Assembly: GCA_044866775.1 (NCBI GenBank)
Contig: JBIOUG010000035.1
Coordinates: 1-64,000 of the forward strand
DNA from: DASUNQ01 sp044866775
GTDB lineage: Bacteria > Acidobacteriota > Thermoanaerobaculia > Multivoradales > UBA5704
DNA length: 64,000 bases
Direction of reading: 5' to 3'
In this document: positions 55,660 through 63,237 of the stretch, in pieces
How the letters are laid out: each line of letters starts with the position of its first letter
Position numbering within the stretch: the first letter of the stretch is position 1
The notes under the pieces: model-generated
Told to the model about the DNA's origin: nothing
Database searches by the model: none
Seen by the model: only the letters and a program-made list of their open reading frames with translations
Made by a program: the position numbers and the translations under genes

Positions 55660-57567
55660 ATGGCGATCCGCAGCGCCGTTTTCTCCCTACCTGCGCTTTT
55701 TCTCCTTCCAGCCATAGCCGTTTCCCAACCCCAGCCGGCCGCCGCGCCCGCCGCCGCCGACCTCGAGGCCACCGTCGCCCGCATGGCGCGGGTGGGGTTC
55801 TGCACCTCGCCGAGCTTTTCGCCCGACGGCCGCGAGATCGCCTTCGTCTCCAACCTCTCGGGCACACCGCAGGTCTGGGTGGTGGCGACCGAGGGCGGCT
55901 GGCCGCGGCAGGTGACTGCCTTCGACGACCCGGTGGGCGGTGTGGACTGGTCGCCGGACGGCGCCTGGCTGGCCTTCACCTTGGCGCCGGGCGGCGGGCT
56001 CAACTCGCAGATCTACGTCGTGCGTCCCGACGGCCGCGACGCGCAGCAGCTCACCGAGGGCGGCAAGGTCAACAACTGGCTCGGCCCCTGGAGCCGCGAC
56101 GGCCGCTCGCTCGCCTTCTCCTCGAACCGCGCCGATCCGGCGGCGATGGACAGCTATCTGCTCGACCTCGAGCGCCGCGGCGAGCCGCGGCTGGTGGCGA
56201 AGAACCCCGGCATCGGCGAGGTCACCGACCGCAGCCGCGACGGCCGCCGCTATGTCGTCTCGCGCATGGAGAGCCGGAGCGACGACAACCTCTTCCTGGT
56301 GCACCCGGAGCCCAAGCTCGAGGCGCTGTTGACGCCGCACCAGCCGCCCGGGACCTTCCTCGGCGGCCGCTTCTCGCCCGACGGCTCGACCGTCTACCTG
56401 GGCTCGAACGCCGACCGCGACCGCCTCGCCTTCGCGCGGGTCCGCCTCGACCCGGACGGCACTCCCGGCCGGATCGAGGTGCTGGCGGCGCGCGACGACG
56501 CCGAGCTCGAGGACTTCGGGATCTCCGACGACGGCGCCATCGCCGCGCTGGTCTGGAACGCCGGCGGCCGGAGCGAGCTCGCCTTCGTCGATCTGGCGAC
56601 CGGCACCATGACGCCGGGACCCTCACTCCCCGGCGACCTGGTCGGCGGCGTCACCTTCTCGCGCGACGGCACGCGGTTCGCCTTCGTGGTCGCCGGCTCG
56701 ACGCGCCCGGCCGACATCTGGGTGCTCGAGCGGGCGAGCGGGAGGCTCACGCAAATCACTCACAGCCCGCACGCCGGAGTGGACCTCGACGCGCTGGTGC
56801 GCCCGGAGCTGGTCCGCTTCACCGCGCACGACGGGCTCGAGCTCTCCGGCTGGCTCTACCGCCCGCCCGGGGTCACCGGCCCGGCGCCCTACGTGCTGTC
56901 CTTCCATGGCGGGCCGGAAGGGCAGGAGCGTCCCGCCTTCCGCAGCGACTACCAGGCGCTGGCCGCGCGCGGCATCGGCGTCTTCGCCCCCAACGTGCGC
57001 GGCTCGTCCGGTTTCGGCAAGCGCTTCGTCAACCTGGACAACGGAGCGCTGCGCCCGGCGGGCGTCAAGGACATCCAGAGCGCGGCGGAGTTCCTGGTCG
57101 CCCGCGGCATCGCGGCGCCGGGCCGGCTGGGGATCATGGGTGGCTCCTACGGCGGCTACATGACGATGGCCGGCATCACCGAGTTCCCCGAGCTCTTCGC
57201 CGCCGGCGCCAACCTCTTCGGCATCGTCAACTTCGAGACCTTCTTCCGCCATACTGAGCCCTGGATGGCAGCCATCTCGACCATCGAATACGGCGACCCC
57301 GCGACCCAGGCCGACCTCCTGCGCGCGCTCTCGCCGATCCACAAGCTGGACCGGGTGAAGGCGGCGACGCTCGTGCTGCACGGCGCCAACGACACCAACG
57401 TGCCGGTGGTCGAGGCCGAGCAGACGGTCGAGAACCTGAAGCGCCGCGGCGTGCCGGTCGACTACGTGCTCTTCCCCGACGAGGGGCACGGCTGGCGCAA
57501 GACGCCGAACCGCATCCGCTCGACCGTCGCGATCGTGCGCTGGTTCGACGAGCACCTGAAGAAGTGA
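55660..57567 (+). CDS. S9 family (prolyl oligopeptidase-type) peptidase
   Basis: A 635-residue exported peptidase with a signal peptide (SAVFSLPALFLLPAIAVSQ). The N-terminal two-thirds is a WD40-like/TolB-type propeller with repeated SPDG motifs (SFSPDGREIAFVSN, DWSPDGAWLAFT). The C-terminal alpha/beta-hydrolase domain has Ser in MGGSYGGYMTMAG, Asp in HGANDTNVPVVEAEQ and His in DEGHGWRKTPN. It resembles acylaminoacyl- and dipeptidyl-peptidases. A ribosome site aaagga precedes ATG 55660. Confidence 0.95.
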   Translation: MAIRSAVFSLPALFLLPAIAVSQPQPAAAPAAADLEATVARMARVGFCTSPSFSPDGREIAFVSNLSGTPQVWVVATEGGWPRQVTAFDDPVGGVDWSPDGAWLAFTLAPGGGLNSQIYVVRPDGRDAQQLTEGGKVNNWLGPWSRDGRSLAFSSNRADPAAMDSYLLDLERRGEPRLVAKNPGIGEVTDRSRDGRRYVVSRMESRSDDNLFLVHPEPKLEALLTPHQPPGTFLGGRFSPDGSTVYLGSNADRDRLAFARVRLDPDGTPGRIEVLAARDDAELEDFGISDDGAIAALVWNAGGRSELAFVDLATGTMTPGPSLPGDLVGGVTFSRDGTRFAFVVAGSTRPADIWVLERASGRLTQITHSPHAGVDLDALVRPELVRFTAHDGLELSGWLYRPPGVTGPAPYVLSFHGGPEGQERPAFRSDYQALAARGIGVFAPNVRGSSGFGKRFVNLDNGALRPAGVKDIQSAAEFLVARGIAAPGRLGIMGGSYGGYMTMAGITEFPELFAAGANLFGIVNFETFFRHTEPWMAAISTIEYGDPATQADLLRALSPIHKLDRVKAATLVLHGANDTNVPVVEAEQTVENLKRRGVPVDYVLFPDEGHGWRKTPNRIRSTVAIVRWFDEHLKK

Positions 57568-57594
57568 CGGGCCAGCCAGAAACAAGAAAACAAG

Positions 57595-57669
57595 CAGATC
57601 TGGGTAGGAACGAACGTGGCGGTCGCTCGGCATCTTGGACGTCATCAGGAGAACAGATCTGGGTAGGAA
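57595..57669 (+). repeat. 16-bp direct repeat between peptidase and PBP4 genes
   Basis: cagatctgggtaggaa occurs at 57595-57610 and again at 57654-57669, 59 bp apart. The second copy supplies the probable ribosome binding site of the downstream gene. Origin unknown; it could be a small duplication or an insertion footprint. Confidence 0.8.
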
Positions 57670-57677
57670 GAGGCGCC

Positions 57678-59405
57678 GTGCTTGGAATGATTCTTGATTG
57701 CGGCATCGAGGGCGTGGAGCGAGCCGGGACACGGGCGGTGAGCGGGAGCGGCGCAGGGAGCGCCCGCGGCCGGCTGCGGCTGCGCGGCGCGCTGCCGGTG
57801 GCGGTGCTCGCCGCGGGGCTCACCGGTGGGCCGACCGCTCCGCCCCCTACCCAGCACGCTGCGCTCGCCAGCGTTGCCGTCGGCACGGGGGGTGCCGCCC
57901 CGATCGCCGTAGGAAGCGGGCCGCTGGCGGCCGCCGCGGCTCCCGCCCTGTTGGCCTCGCCGCCCGCGGCGGCGGCCCCGGGCGCCGTCATCTTCGCCGC
58001 CGCTCCCGCCGCGGCTTCGCCGGCGCCGCCCGCGTCCTCGGCGCCGCGCCTGACCGCGGCCCTCGACGGGCAGGTGCGTGCCGCCCGCGGTGTGGCGCGG
58101 GCCTTCGGCGTCCATGTCGTCGAGCTCGACAGCGGCGAGACCGTCTACGGCTGGAGCGCCGACGAGGCGCGCATCATTGCCTCGAACACCAAGCTCTTCA
58201 CCACCGCCGCGGCGCTCGACGCCCTCGGGCCGGGGTACCTCTTCGAGACCCGGCTCCTGGCGCGCGGGCGGGTGGCGGACGGCGTGCTCGCGGGCGACCT
58301 CGGCGTCGTCGGCGGCGGCGATCCGAGCATCTCCGGGCGCGTCGACGGCGACCCCTATAGCGTCTTCCGCGACTGGGCGGCGGCGCTGCGCGCGCTCGGC
58401 GTCAGCCGCGTCGACGGCGACCTGTTCCTCGACCACGGCCTCTTCGAGCAGCTCACCGTGCACCCCGACTGGCCCACCGACCAGCTCACGAGCTGGTACG
58501 AGGCGCCGGTCGACAGCCTCTCGTTCAGCGACAACTGCATCCTGGTGCGGGTCTGGCCGGGGAGCAACGGCGGCGGCGCGCGCGTCGAGCTGGTGCCGCC
58601 GGCGCCGCTCTTGACGGTGGAGAACACGGCCCGCACCGTCGCCTCGTCGCGCGGGCAGCGCGTCCACATCGGCCGCGTCGGGACGACGCTCGAGGTTCGC
58701 GGCCGTATCTGGTACGGCTCGGGGCCGGTCGAGACCTGGGTGACGGTCCCCGATCCTGCCGCCTACTTCGGCGCCGGGCTGCGCGACGCCTTGTCGAGAG
58801 AAGGGGTCGAGCTGCGCGGGCGGATCCTGCCCGTCGAGCGCCTGCCGGGACCGCTCTGGCGCCGCGTCGCGGTCTATCGCAGCGACCTCGTCGAAGCGGT
58901 GCGAGTGACCAACAAGCGGAGCCAGAACTTCTACGCCGAGAGCCTGCTCAAGCTCCTCGGCGCCGAGCGCTGCCATGCCGGGAGCTGGAGCCAGGGGGTG
59001 CAGGCGGTCGAGGAGTTCCTGGCCGGCATCGGCGTGCCGCGCGGCAGCTTCACGATGACCGACGGTTCGGGGATGAGCCGCGAGAACCGCTTCACGCCGC
59101 GGCAGCTCACGACGCTCCTGCGCTACATGTTCTTCCATCCGGCCGGCGCGGAGTTCGCGCAGTCGATGCCCTACGGCGGCGAGGACAACGGCTCGTGGAA
59201 AAAGCGCCTCGCCGACCCGCCCTACGCCGGCAACGTCTTCGCCAAGACCGGCACCTTGGACGGCGTCTCCGCCCTCTCCGGCTACGCCCGCGCCGTCTCC
59301 GGCAAGACCTACGCCTTCTCGATCCTCTGCAACCAGTGCGGCAGCGTCGCCGACGCCCGCCGGGCGCAGGACCGGATCGTCATGGCGCTCGTCGACAACG
59401 GCTGA
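57678..59405 (+). CDS. dacB: D-alanyl-D-alanine carboxypeptidase/endopeptidase (PBP4 type)
   Basis: About 575 residues with the three penicillin-binding motifs of the S13 family: SxxK in IASNTKLFTTA, SxN in NKRSQNFYAESLLK, and KTG in NVFAKTGTLDGVSALSGY. It trims or cleaves peptidoglycan cross-links in the periplasm. The N-terminal 120 residues are unusual: a signal-like stretch (LRGALPVAVLAAGLTGG) followed by a long Ala/Pro-rich low-complexity linker before the domain starts near FGVHVVELDSGE. The start is uncertain: GTG 57678 fits the ggaagagg site; ATG 57687 is also possible. Confidence 0.92.
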   Translation: MLGMILDCGIEGVERAGTRAVSGSGAGSARGRLRLRGALPVAVLAAGLTGGPTAPPPTQHAALASVAVGTGGAAPIAVGSGPLAAAAAPALLASPPAAAAPGAVIFAAAPAAASPAPPASSAPRLTAALDGQVRAARGVARAFGVHVVELDSGETVYGWSADEARIIASNTKLFTTAAALDALGPGYLFETRLLARGRVADGVLAGDLGVVGGGDPSISGRVDGDPYSVFRDWAAALRALGVSRVDGDLFLDHGLFEQLTVHPDWPTDQLTSWYEAPVDSLSFSDNCILVRVWPGSNGGGARVELVPPAPLLTVENTARTVASSRGQRVHIGRVGTTLEVRGRIWYGSGPVETWVTVPDPAAYFGAGLRDALSREGVELRGRILPVERLPGPLWRRVAVYRSDLVEAVRVTNKRSQNFYAESLLKLLGAERCHAGSWSQGVQAVEEFLAGIGVPRGSFTMTDGSGMSRENRFTPRQLTTLLRYMFFHPAGAEFAQSMPYGGEDNGSWKKRLADPPYAGNVFAKTGTLDGVSALSGYARAVSGKTYAFSILCNQCGSVADARRAQDRIVMALVDNG

Positions 59406-59503
59406 GGGGTCCGAACCGGGCGGCGAGCGCCGCGCCTAGTCCGTCTGCTGCGCCTCTCCGCCGGCGGCTACGAAGCAGCTCTTGGCGCGCTCGTTTCGCG
59501 GCT

Positions 59504-59857
59504 TCAGGAACGTCGCGACCTGGCAGCCTTGCGCGCCTGCACCTTGTCGCCGAGCGCGAGGTAGACCTCACCCATCGCCAGCCGGGCGTCGAAGTTCTCG
59601 ACGTATCCCGCAGACTCGTAGTACTTCGCGAGCGCCTGCTTGTACAGCTCCTCACGCTCCGCCGCCTCGGCCGCCTTCTCCGCCCGCTGGCGGAACTTGA
59701 GACCCTGGCGGTACGCCTTCGCGGCCCTCGCATTCTCGTCCTGGTAGCTGCCACCGCCCAAGCCCGTCAGCGGAGTCCCGGCGTCGATCTGACCGGCGGC
59801 CGGGGCACAAAAGCCGAGCACGATGAGCACCACACTCGCGAATCGATTGGCTGCCAT
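59504..59857 (-). CDS. Small secreted TPR-like protein, possibly frameshifted at 3' end
   Basis: A 117-residue exported protein (signal SVVLIVLGFCAPAAGQ) with a Gly-rich mature start and one or two TPR-like helices pairs (AEREELYKQALAKYYESAGYVENFDARLAMGEVYLALGD). Near 59525 the ending ARKAARSRRS is out of keeping. The next frame would instead give CQVATFLKPRNERAKSCF and end at 59436, a plausible natural C-terminus, so a frameshift is possible. Function unknown. A gaggagg site precedes the ATG. Confidence 0.65.
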   Translation of the reverse strand: MAANRFASVVLIVLGFCAPAAGQIDAGTPLTGLGGGSYQDENARAAKAYRQGLKFRQRAEKAAEAAEREELYKQALAKYYESAGYVENFDARLAMGEVYLALGDKVQARKAARSRRS

Positions 59858-59980
59858 GAGGGCCTCCTCTTAATATGATTGCGCTGATGCTACACCAAGC
59901 CGTCTCCAACAGGAGAACGACGGAGGCTGCGGATCTCCCTCAGGTCGCTGCGGCGAATGGGTACTGCGAACGCGAGCCGC

Positions 59981-60397
59981 CTACGACGAGGCCACGATCG
60001 CGCCGGGGCGCCTTGCCACGTCGGGGAACGCGGTGAGGACCGGGCCGTCGAACGTCGCGAGCGGTAGGTTCTCGCGCTCGGCGAGCTCGACGAAGAGCGT
60101 GTCGTAGGCCGCGACTCCAGAGCCGTGCGCACGGGCGAGAGCGCCGTGCCACAGGTTGGGCACCGGGATGGACTGCACGCCGAGTGCCTTCGCGAGGTCG
60201 AGGCGGTCGAGCGCTCCGGGGAGATCCACGACCCGAGCCTTCGCCGCCATCCAGAGGACGTTCGTGAGCTCGGCTTCCCACGAGGCGGGGGCCAGCGCTT
60301 CGTCGAGGGCGCGCCAGAAGCGGTGGCACTCCTCGCGGAACGGCTCCGTGTCGAGCAGGAAATACGCGATGACGTTGGTGTCGACGACGACCCTCAT
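59981..60397 (-). CDS. vapC: PIN-domain toxin (VapC/FitB-like)
   Basis: A 138-residue ribonuclease toxin, apparently intact. Acidic active-site residues are in VVVDTNVIAYFLLD, ASWEAELTNVL, and AAYDTLFVELAERENLPLATFD. The ATG overlaps the antitoxin stop (ATGA). The only complete TA module in the window. Target RNA unknown. Confidence 0.92.
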   Translation of the reverse strand: MRVVVDTNVIAYFLLDTEPFREECHRFWRALDEALAPASWEAELTNVLWMAAKARVVDLPGALDRLDLAKALGVQSIPVPNLWHGALARAHGSGVAAYDTLFVELAERENLPLATFDGPVLTAFPDVARRPGAIVASS

Positions 60398-60621
60398 GGC
60401 CGTCCTTGCCTGATCCAGGACTCGATCTCTTCAGGAGTGGTCTTGCGGGTCTGTGACGCCCAAGCCCGCTCGATCTGCTCAATGGCGGACAGGCGATCGC
60501 CGGCGTGGAGCTCGAGGATCTCGCGGACCTCCTGCTCCATCGAGCGGTGGTGCCGCCGCGCCAGCTCCTTGAGCGAGTTGACGGTGCTGGAGCTGAGATT
60601 CCGGATCGTAAGGGTCGTCAT
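60394..60621 (-). CDS. Antitoxin, FitA-like ribbon-helix-helix
   Basis: A 75-residue antitoxin: MTTLTIRNLSSSTVNSLKELARRHHRSMEQEVREIL matches the FitA/Arc-type ribbon-helix-helix, and the tail (TTPEEIESWIRQGR) would block the toxin. A TATGCT hexamer 14 bp upstream may be the promoter. The RHH dimer normally represses its own operon. Confidence 0.9.
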   Translation of the reverse strand: MTTLTIRNLSSSTVNSLKELARRHHRSMEQEVREILELHAGDRLSAIEQIERAWASQTRKTTPEEIESWIRQGRP

Positions 60622-61160
60622 GACTGCATAATGCTAGCATACGGCTGCGCCGCCCGCCGGTCACCAATCGGCATCGCGCCCGCTGCGGAGGCGCTTGCGG
60701 CGGCCGAAACCGCATCCGCAGCCGTCGCAACGGCGCCTGCGGCCGCCGCATCCGCCCCGTCGTCCGCGAATGGACCCGTTGCATACGCCGCAGCCGGCGA
60801 TTCTCCGGGAGCAGCCCGTCGATTCACCGGGAGAAGGGCCGGATACTCGCGAAGAAGCGGCGGCTGCATGAAAGGAAGCGGCGGCTTCGACGGAAGAAGC
60901 GGCGGATTCTCTCGAAGAAGCAGTGGGTTCTTCCGAAGAAGCGGTGGCTGCGTGAAAAAAAGCGGCGGATTCTCCGGGCGAGGCGGTGGATTCACCCGAT
61001 GAAGGAGCGGCTTCGCAGAGAGAAGGGGCGGCTTCGCCGCGTGCAGCGGCGGATTCACAGGCAGCAGGAGCAGGTTCCCCGACCGCTCGGATGGCGTCTC
61101 CGGCTGCGGAGACGCTGCTCCGGTCGGCCAGCCCGCTTAGGAGGTTGGGCAGCGAGGCGC
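60622..61160. other. Gene-free stretch with minisatellite
   Basis: Between the FitA-like antitoxin and the zinc-finger gene no convincing gene is visible. The left part (60650-60790) is Ala-codon-rich simple sequence (repeats of gccgc/gcatccgc). The centre is a 21-bp minisatellite. The right part holds a hairpin gcgtctcc/ggagacgc near 61091. Open frames exist on both strands but only because the repeat unit is a multiple of three. Confidence 0.7.
60825..61055 (-). repeat. 21-bp tandem repeat, about 11 imperfect units
   Basis: Eleven units of 21 bp keep exact register. On the minus strand they read as seven-residue units such as NPPLHAA, KPPLLSA, QPPLLRK, NPPLLPS and QPPLLRE. On the plus strand the unit is approximately agcggcggattctcccgaaga. 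No indels between units; substitutions only. Confidence 0.85.
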
Positions 61161-61412
61161 TCAGGCGGCATTGTGCCTTAGATCGAAGACCCGACCCACG
61201 GCCGGCGTGCTGGGCCCATTCCTGAGCAGAGCCCGAGCGCGAGCGAGGGTATCAACCCGGCGGAGGAGGACCTCGCCACAACGGAGACAGACGTCCGCTT
61301 GGACCGTGACCAGGGCGACATCATTGCCTTCCCGGATACTCCGCTCGACGTGGCGACCATAGTCGAGATCGCCACCGCACCGAGGGCACGCCGCTGGCCC
61401 TTGAGTCGTCAT
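61161..61412 (-). CDS. YgiT-type zinc-finger protein
   Basis: An 83-residue protein with the paired CPRCGG and CLRCGEVLL motifs and the intervening VQADVCLRC pattern of YgiT-type (MqsA N-terminal-like) zinc fingers, which act as antitoxins for DUF4258 toxins. Its ATG overlaps the stop of a truncated DUF4258-like gene (ATGA), so it is an orphan of a broken module. Confidence 0.88.
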   Translation of the reverse strand: MTTQGPAACPRCGGDLDYGRHVERSIREGNDVALVTVQADVCLRCGEVLLRRVDTLARARALLRNGPSTPAVGRVFDLRHNAA

Positions 61413-61511
61413 CGCTTCACCCGCGTTCTGAAGTCAACGGACCATCGCGCCGGATCGGGCCTGTAAGCCGTGGAGAGCACAGAGTAACACGCCTCAGGAT
61501 CGCAGGCGCCA
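61409..61511 (-). pseudogene. 3' remnant of a DUF4258-like toxin
   Basis: The last 30 or so codons before the zinc-finger gene read ACYSVLSTAYRPDPARWSV then DFRTRVKR, resembling the C-terminus of DUF4258 toxins. Upstream the frame runs into the antisense of the DUF433 gene and is not toxin-like. The 5' two-thirds has been lost. Confidence 0.6.
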
Positions 61512-61515
61512 GCGC

Positions 61516-61521
61516 TATACT
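61516..61521 (+). promoter_or_regulatory. Putative -10 of the DUF433 gene
   Basis: TATACT lies 22 bp before the ATG at 61544 and 12 bp before a gaggag ribosome site at 61533. No convincing -35 is visible. It lies just at the break point of the DUF4258 remnant. Confidence 0.4.
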
Positions 61522-61543
61522 GGCTCGCAAGCGAGGAGCCGCC

Positions 61544-61877
61544 ATGGGCCTTTCCCGACAGGATCGAGCCGCTCTCGCCGTTGCAGACCGACACCAACGG
61601 CGTCGTGCGCGTGGGCGGGACTCGCGTCACCCTCGACACGATCCTGCACGCGTGCCGCGGAGGAGTTACGCCCGAGGAGATCGCCGAGAGCTTCCCAACG
61701 GTGTCGCTGGCGGACATCTACGCCACGATTGCCTACTGTCTCCGCTACCGCGAGCAAGTTGAAGCCTACCTTGAGGAACAGGAGGCCGCAGGAGAGTGGG
61801 TCCGGCGAGAGATCGAAGAGCGTTTCCCAGCCACCGAACTGCGCGAGAAGCTCCGCAGCCGCAGGAAGCAGAGCTAG
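61544..61877 (+). pseudogene. DUF433 antitoxin with a one-base frameshift at the start
   Basis: The DUF433 body is intact from about 61560: NGVVRVGGTRVTLDTILHAC, SLADIYATIAYCLRYREQVE and a helical tail to 61877. The natural start appears to be ATG 61544 with its gaggag site, but the frame is off by one: deleting one G of the GGG at 61546-61548 restores MAFPDRIEPLSPLQTDTNG. As it stands the protein could only start at TTG 61581. The DUF5615-type toxin that usually follows is absent. Confidence 0.8.
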
Positions 61878-61921
61878 TCGGCGCAGTGTCCCGTGCTGCG
61901 GTTGGCGGCCCTTACTACCAT

Positions 61922-62457
61922 ATGAGCGCATTCCCAGACTGGCAGAAGTGTGCCGTTCACCAACGCCGATTGGAGACGGGATGTATCCCGACATGCTACG
62001 AAGTTCTTCTTCGGGCAGCGGGCGTCACAGGAATCGACTAATCATCATTCCAGGACGATTTCGATCTCGATCAACACGGCGGCACCCCGCGCAACCACTT
62101 CTTATCTGTCGCCGCGGAGATTCAGGCGAAGTATCCGTTTGTCCAATTCAGTTGTGACTCGTTCGTCAAGGGGGGTGGAGACAAGAACTTGCTCGCGTCG
62201 AGGACTTCATCCATCGGAAGCCCGTGATCGTTTCGCTCGCCAATGCACCCTTTGGCGGTCGCGGCTGGCATATCATGGTCGTCGTGGATGCTACCGAAGA
62301 CGCTCTAACTCTGCTCGAATATGTGGATCGAGATGGGACGGCGAAGAGGGGACTTGTTCTCGTTAGGCAGAAGCGGAGGGTGCATGATCTACGAAGTGGA
62401 CCAAGCCGCGCGGGCAAACCGCTACTTCTCGAAAGAGAAGCGATACTCGCAGATTGA
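61922..62457 (+). pseudogene. Decayed cysteine-peptidase-like (C39-type) gene
   Basis: Three pieces read as one protein. ATG 61922 starts MSAFPDWQKCAVHQRRLETG followed by CIPTCYEVLLRAAGV, a Cys in a helix-start context like that of papain/C39 peptidases. A TAA at 62040 (one change from TAC) stops it. The frame goes on with SFQDDFDLDQHGG and FLSVAAEIQAKYPFVQFSCD. Near 62185 it shifts to VEDFIHRKPVIVSLANAPFG, GRGWHIMVVVDATED (His candidate) and TLLEYVDRDG. One nonsense mutation and one frameshift explain all of it. GC is clearly lower (about 50-55%) than in the neighbours, pointing to acquired DNA. Confidence 0.65.
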
Positions 62458-62885
62458 CTGGTCCAATTTGAATGAGACGCGCTTCGCGCGTCGCTGAGGC
62501 ACGGAGCCGTTCGGCGATGCGGAAAGGGTGAGAGAGCTGACGGCGGTACCTGTCGAGAGGATCATGGCTGGCAGAAAACGACCCCCGCCCTGCGGTAGCG
62601 GCTGGAAGTACAAAGAGTGTTTCTCGCCGCGCGAAGGTCGAGGTGGCTTCGGAGCGGCCGCTCTCGCCGCGGTTCCGCTTTGGATCCGGTAGCTATGGCT
62701 CAACGGGAGCTTTTCCCGGCGATTGCCTGCTTGAAGCAGGCGCCTCGGAGTTGGCAGTGACCACTCGCGGCGAGCTGCAGGGTACGTCGCCGTGGACAGC
62801 TTCAAGCTTCAAGACCGTAGAGGACTGGCGCGGGCGGTCTGCTGGGCGATCTGCCGCGACGCCAGCACTGCGCTAAGATGGCTTC
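62458..62885. other. Gene-poor stretch with SEC-C remnant
   Basis: Contains a GACGCGC/GCGCGTC hairpin with a three-base loop at 62476-62492 and a short frame with a SEC-C-like motif (62564-62692, listed separately). Otherwise no convincing coding sequence or RNA gene is seen. Confidence 0.6.
62564..62692 (+). pseudogene. SEC-C motif remnant
   Basis: A 42-codon frame contains PPPCGSGWKYKECFSPREG, close to the SEC-C zinc motif (PCGSGKKYKKCC), with the last Cys replaced by Phe. In the next frame the preceding codons read AENDPRP, matching the usual start of the motif, so a frameshift within the AAAA run is likely. No larger domain is attached. Confidence 0.5.
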
Positions 62886-63103
62886 ATGATGGCGAAGTTC
62901 ACCGCGGTGTTCCGGAAGATGCCCGAGGGCTACGTGGGGTTCGTCGAGGAGCTGCCGGACGCCAATGCGCAGGGCCGACCCTCGACGAGGTGAGGGCGAA
63001 CGTCGAGGAGGCGGTGGCGCTGGTTGAAGGCGAACCGCGCCCTCGCCGAGGAAGAGCTCGCTGGGCAGAAGTGATCCGCGAGCCCCTCACGCTCTCGGCG
63101 TGA
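62886..63103 (+). pseudogene. HicB-like antitoxin with several frameshifts
   Basis: ATG 62886 starts MMAKFTAVFRKMPEGYVGFV EELPDANAQG, the beta-strand start of HicB. The frame ends early, and the neighbouring frame continues PTLDEVRANVEEAVALV. A third frame holds ANRALAEEELAGQK, and the tail VIREPLTLSA is back in the second frame. At least three small indels are needed to restore it. The HicA toxin is missing. Confidence 0.75.
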
Positions 63104-63237
63104 GTCACCTCGACCTCATTCGGCAGACCCTGGAAGACGAGGAGGTGCAGCGGGTAGTCAGGGCGGTCGCGCTGCGTAACGCCGCCGGGCGAGCAGGCGA
63201 AGCCCCTGCCCTTCTTGATCCACGTGAGGAGAGCCTT

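Noticed and set aside
60505..61002. Plus-strand frame with SGGFS-type repeats as a gene
   Set aside because: It is open only because the minisatellite unit is a multiple of three; it starts within the antitoxin gene on the other strand.
63100..63237. Start of the PP2C phosphatase at GTG 63100, or a hicA gene
   Set aside because: The 46 codons show neither HicA's conserved Gly-His region nor phosphatase similarity; TTG 63238 has a better ribosome site.
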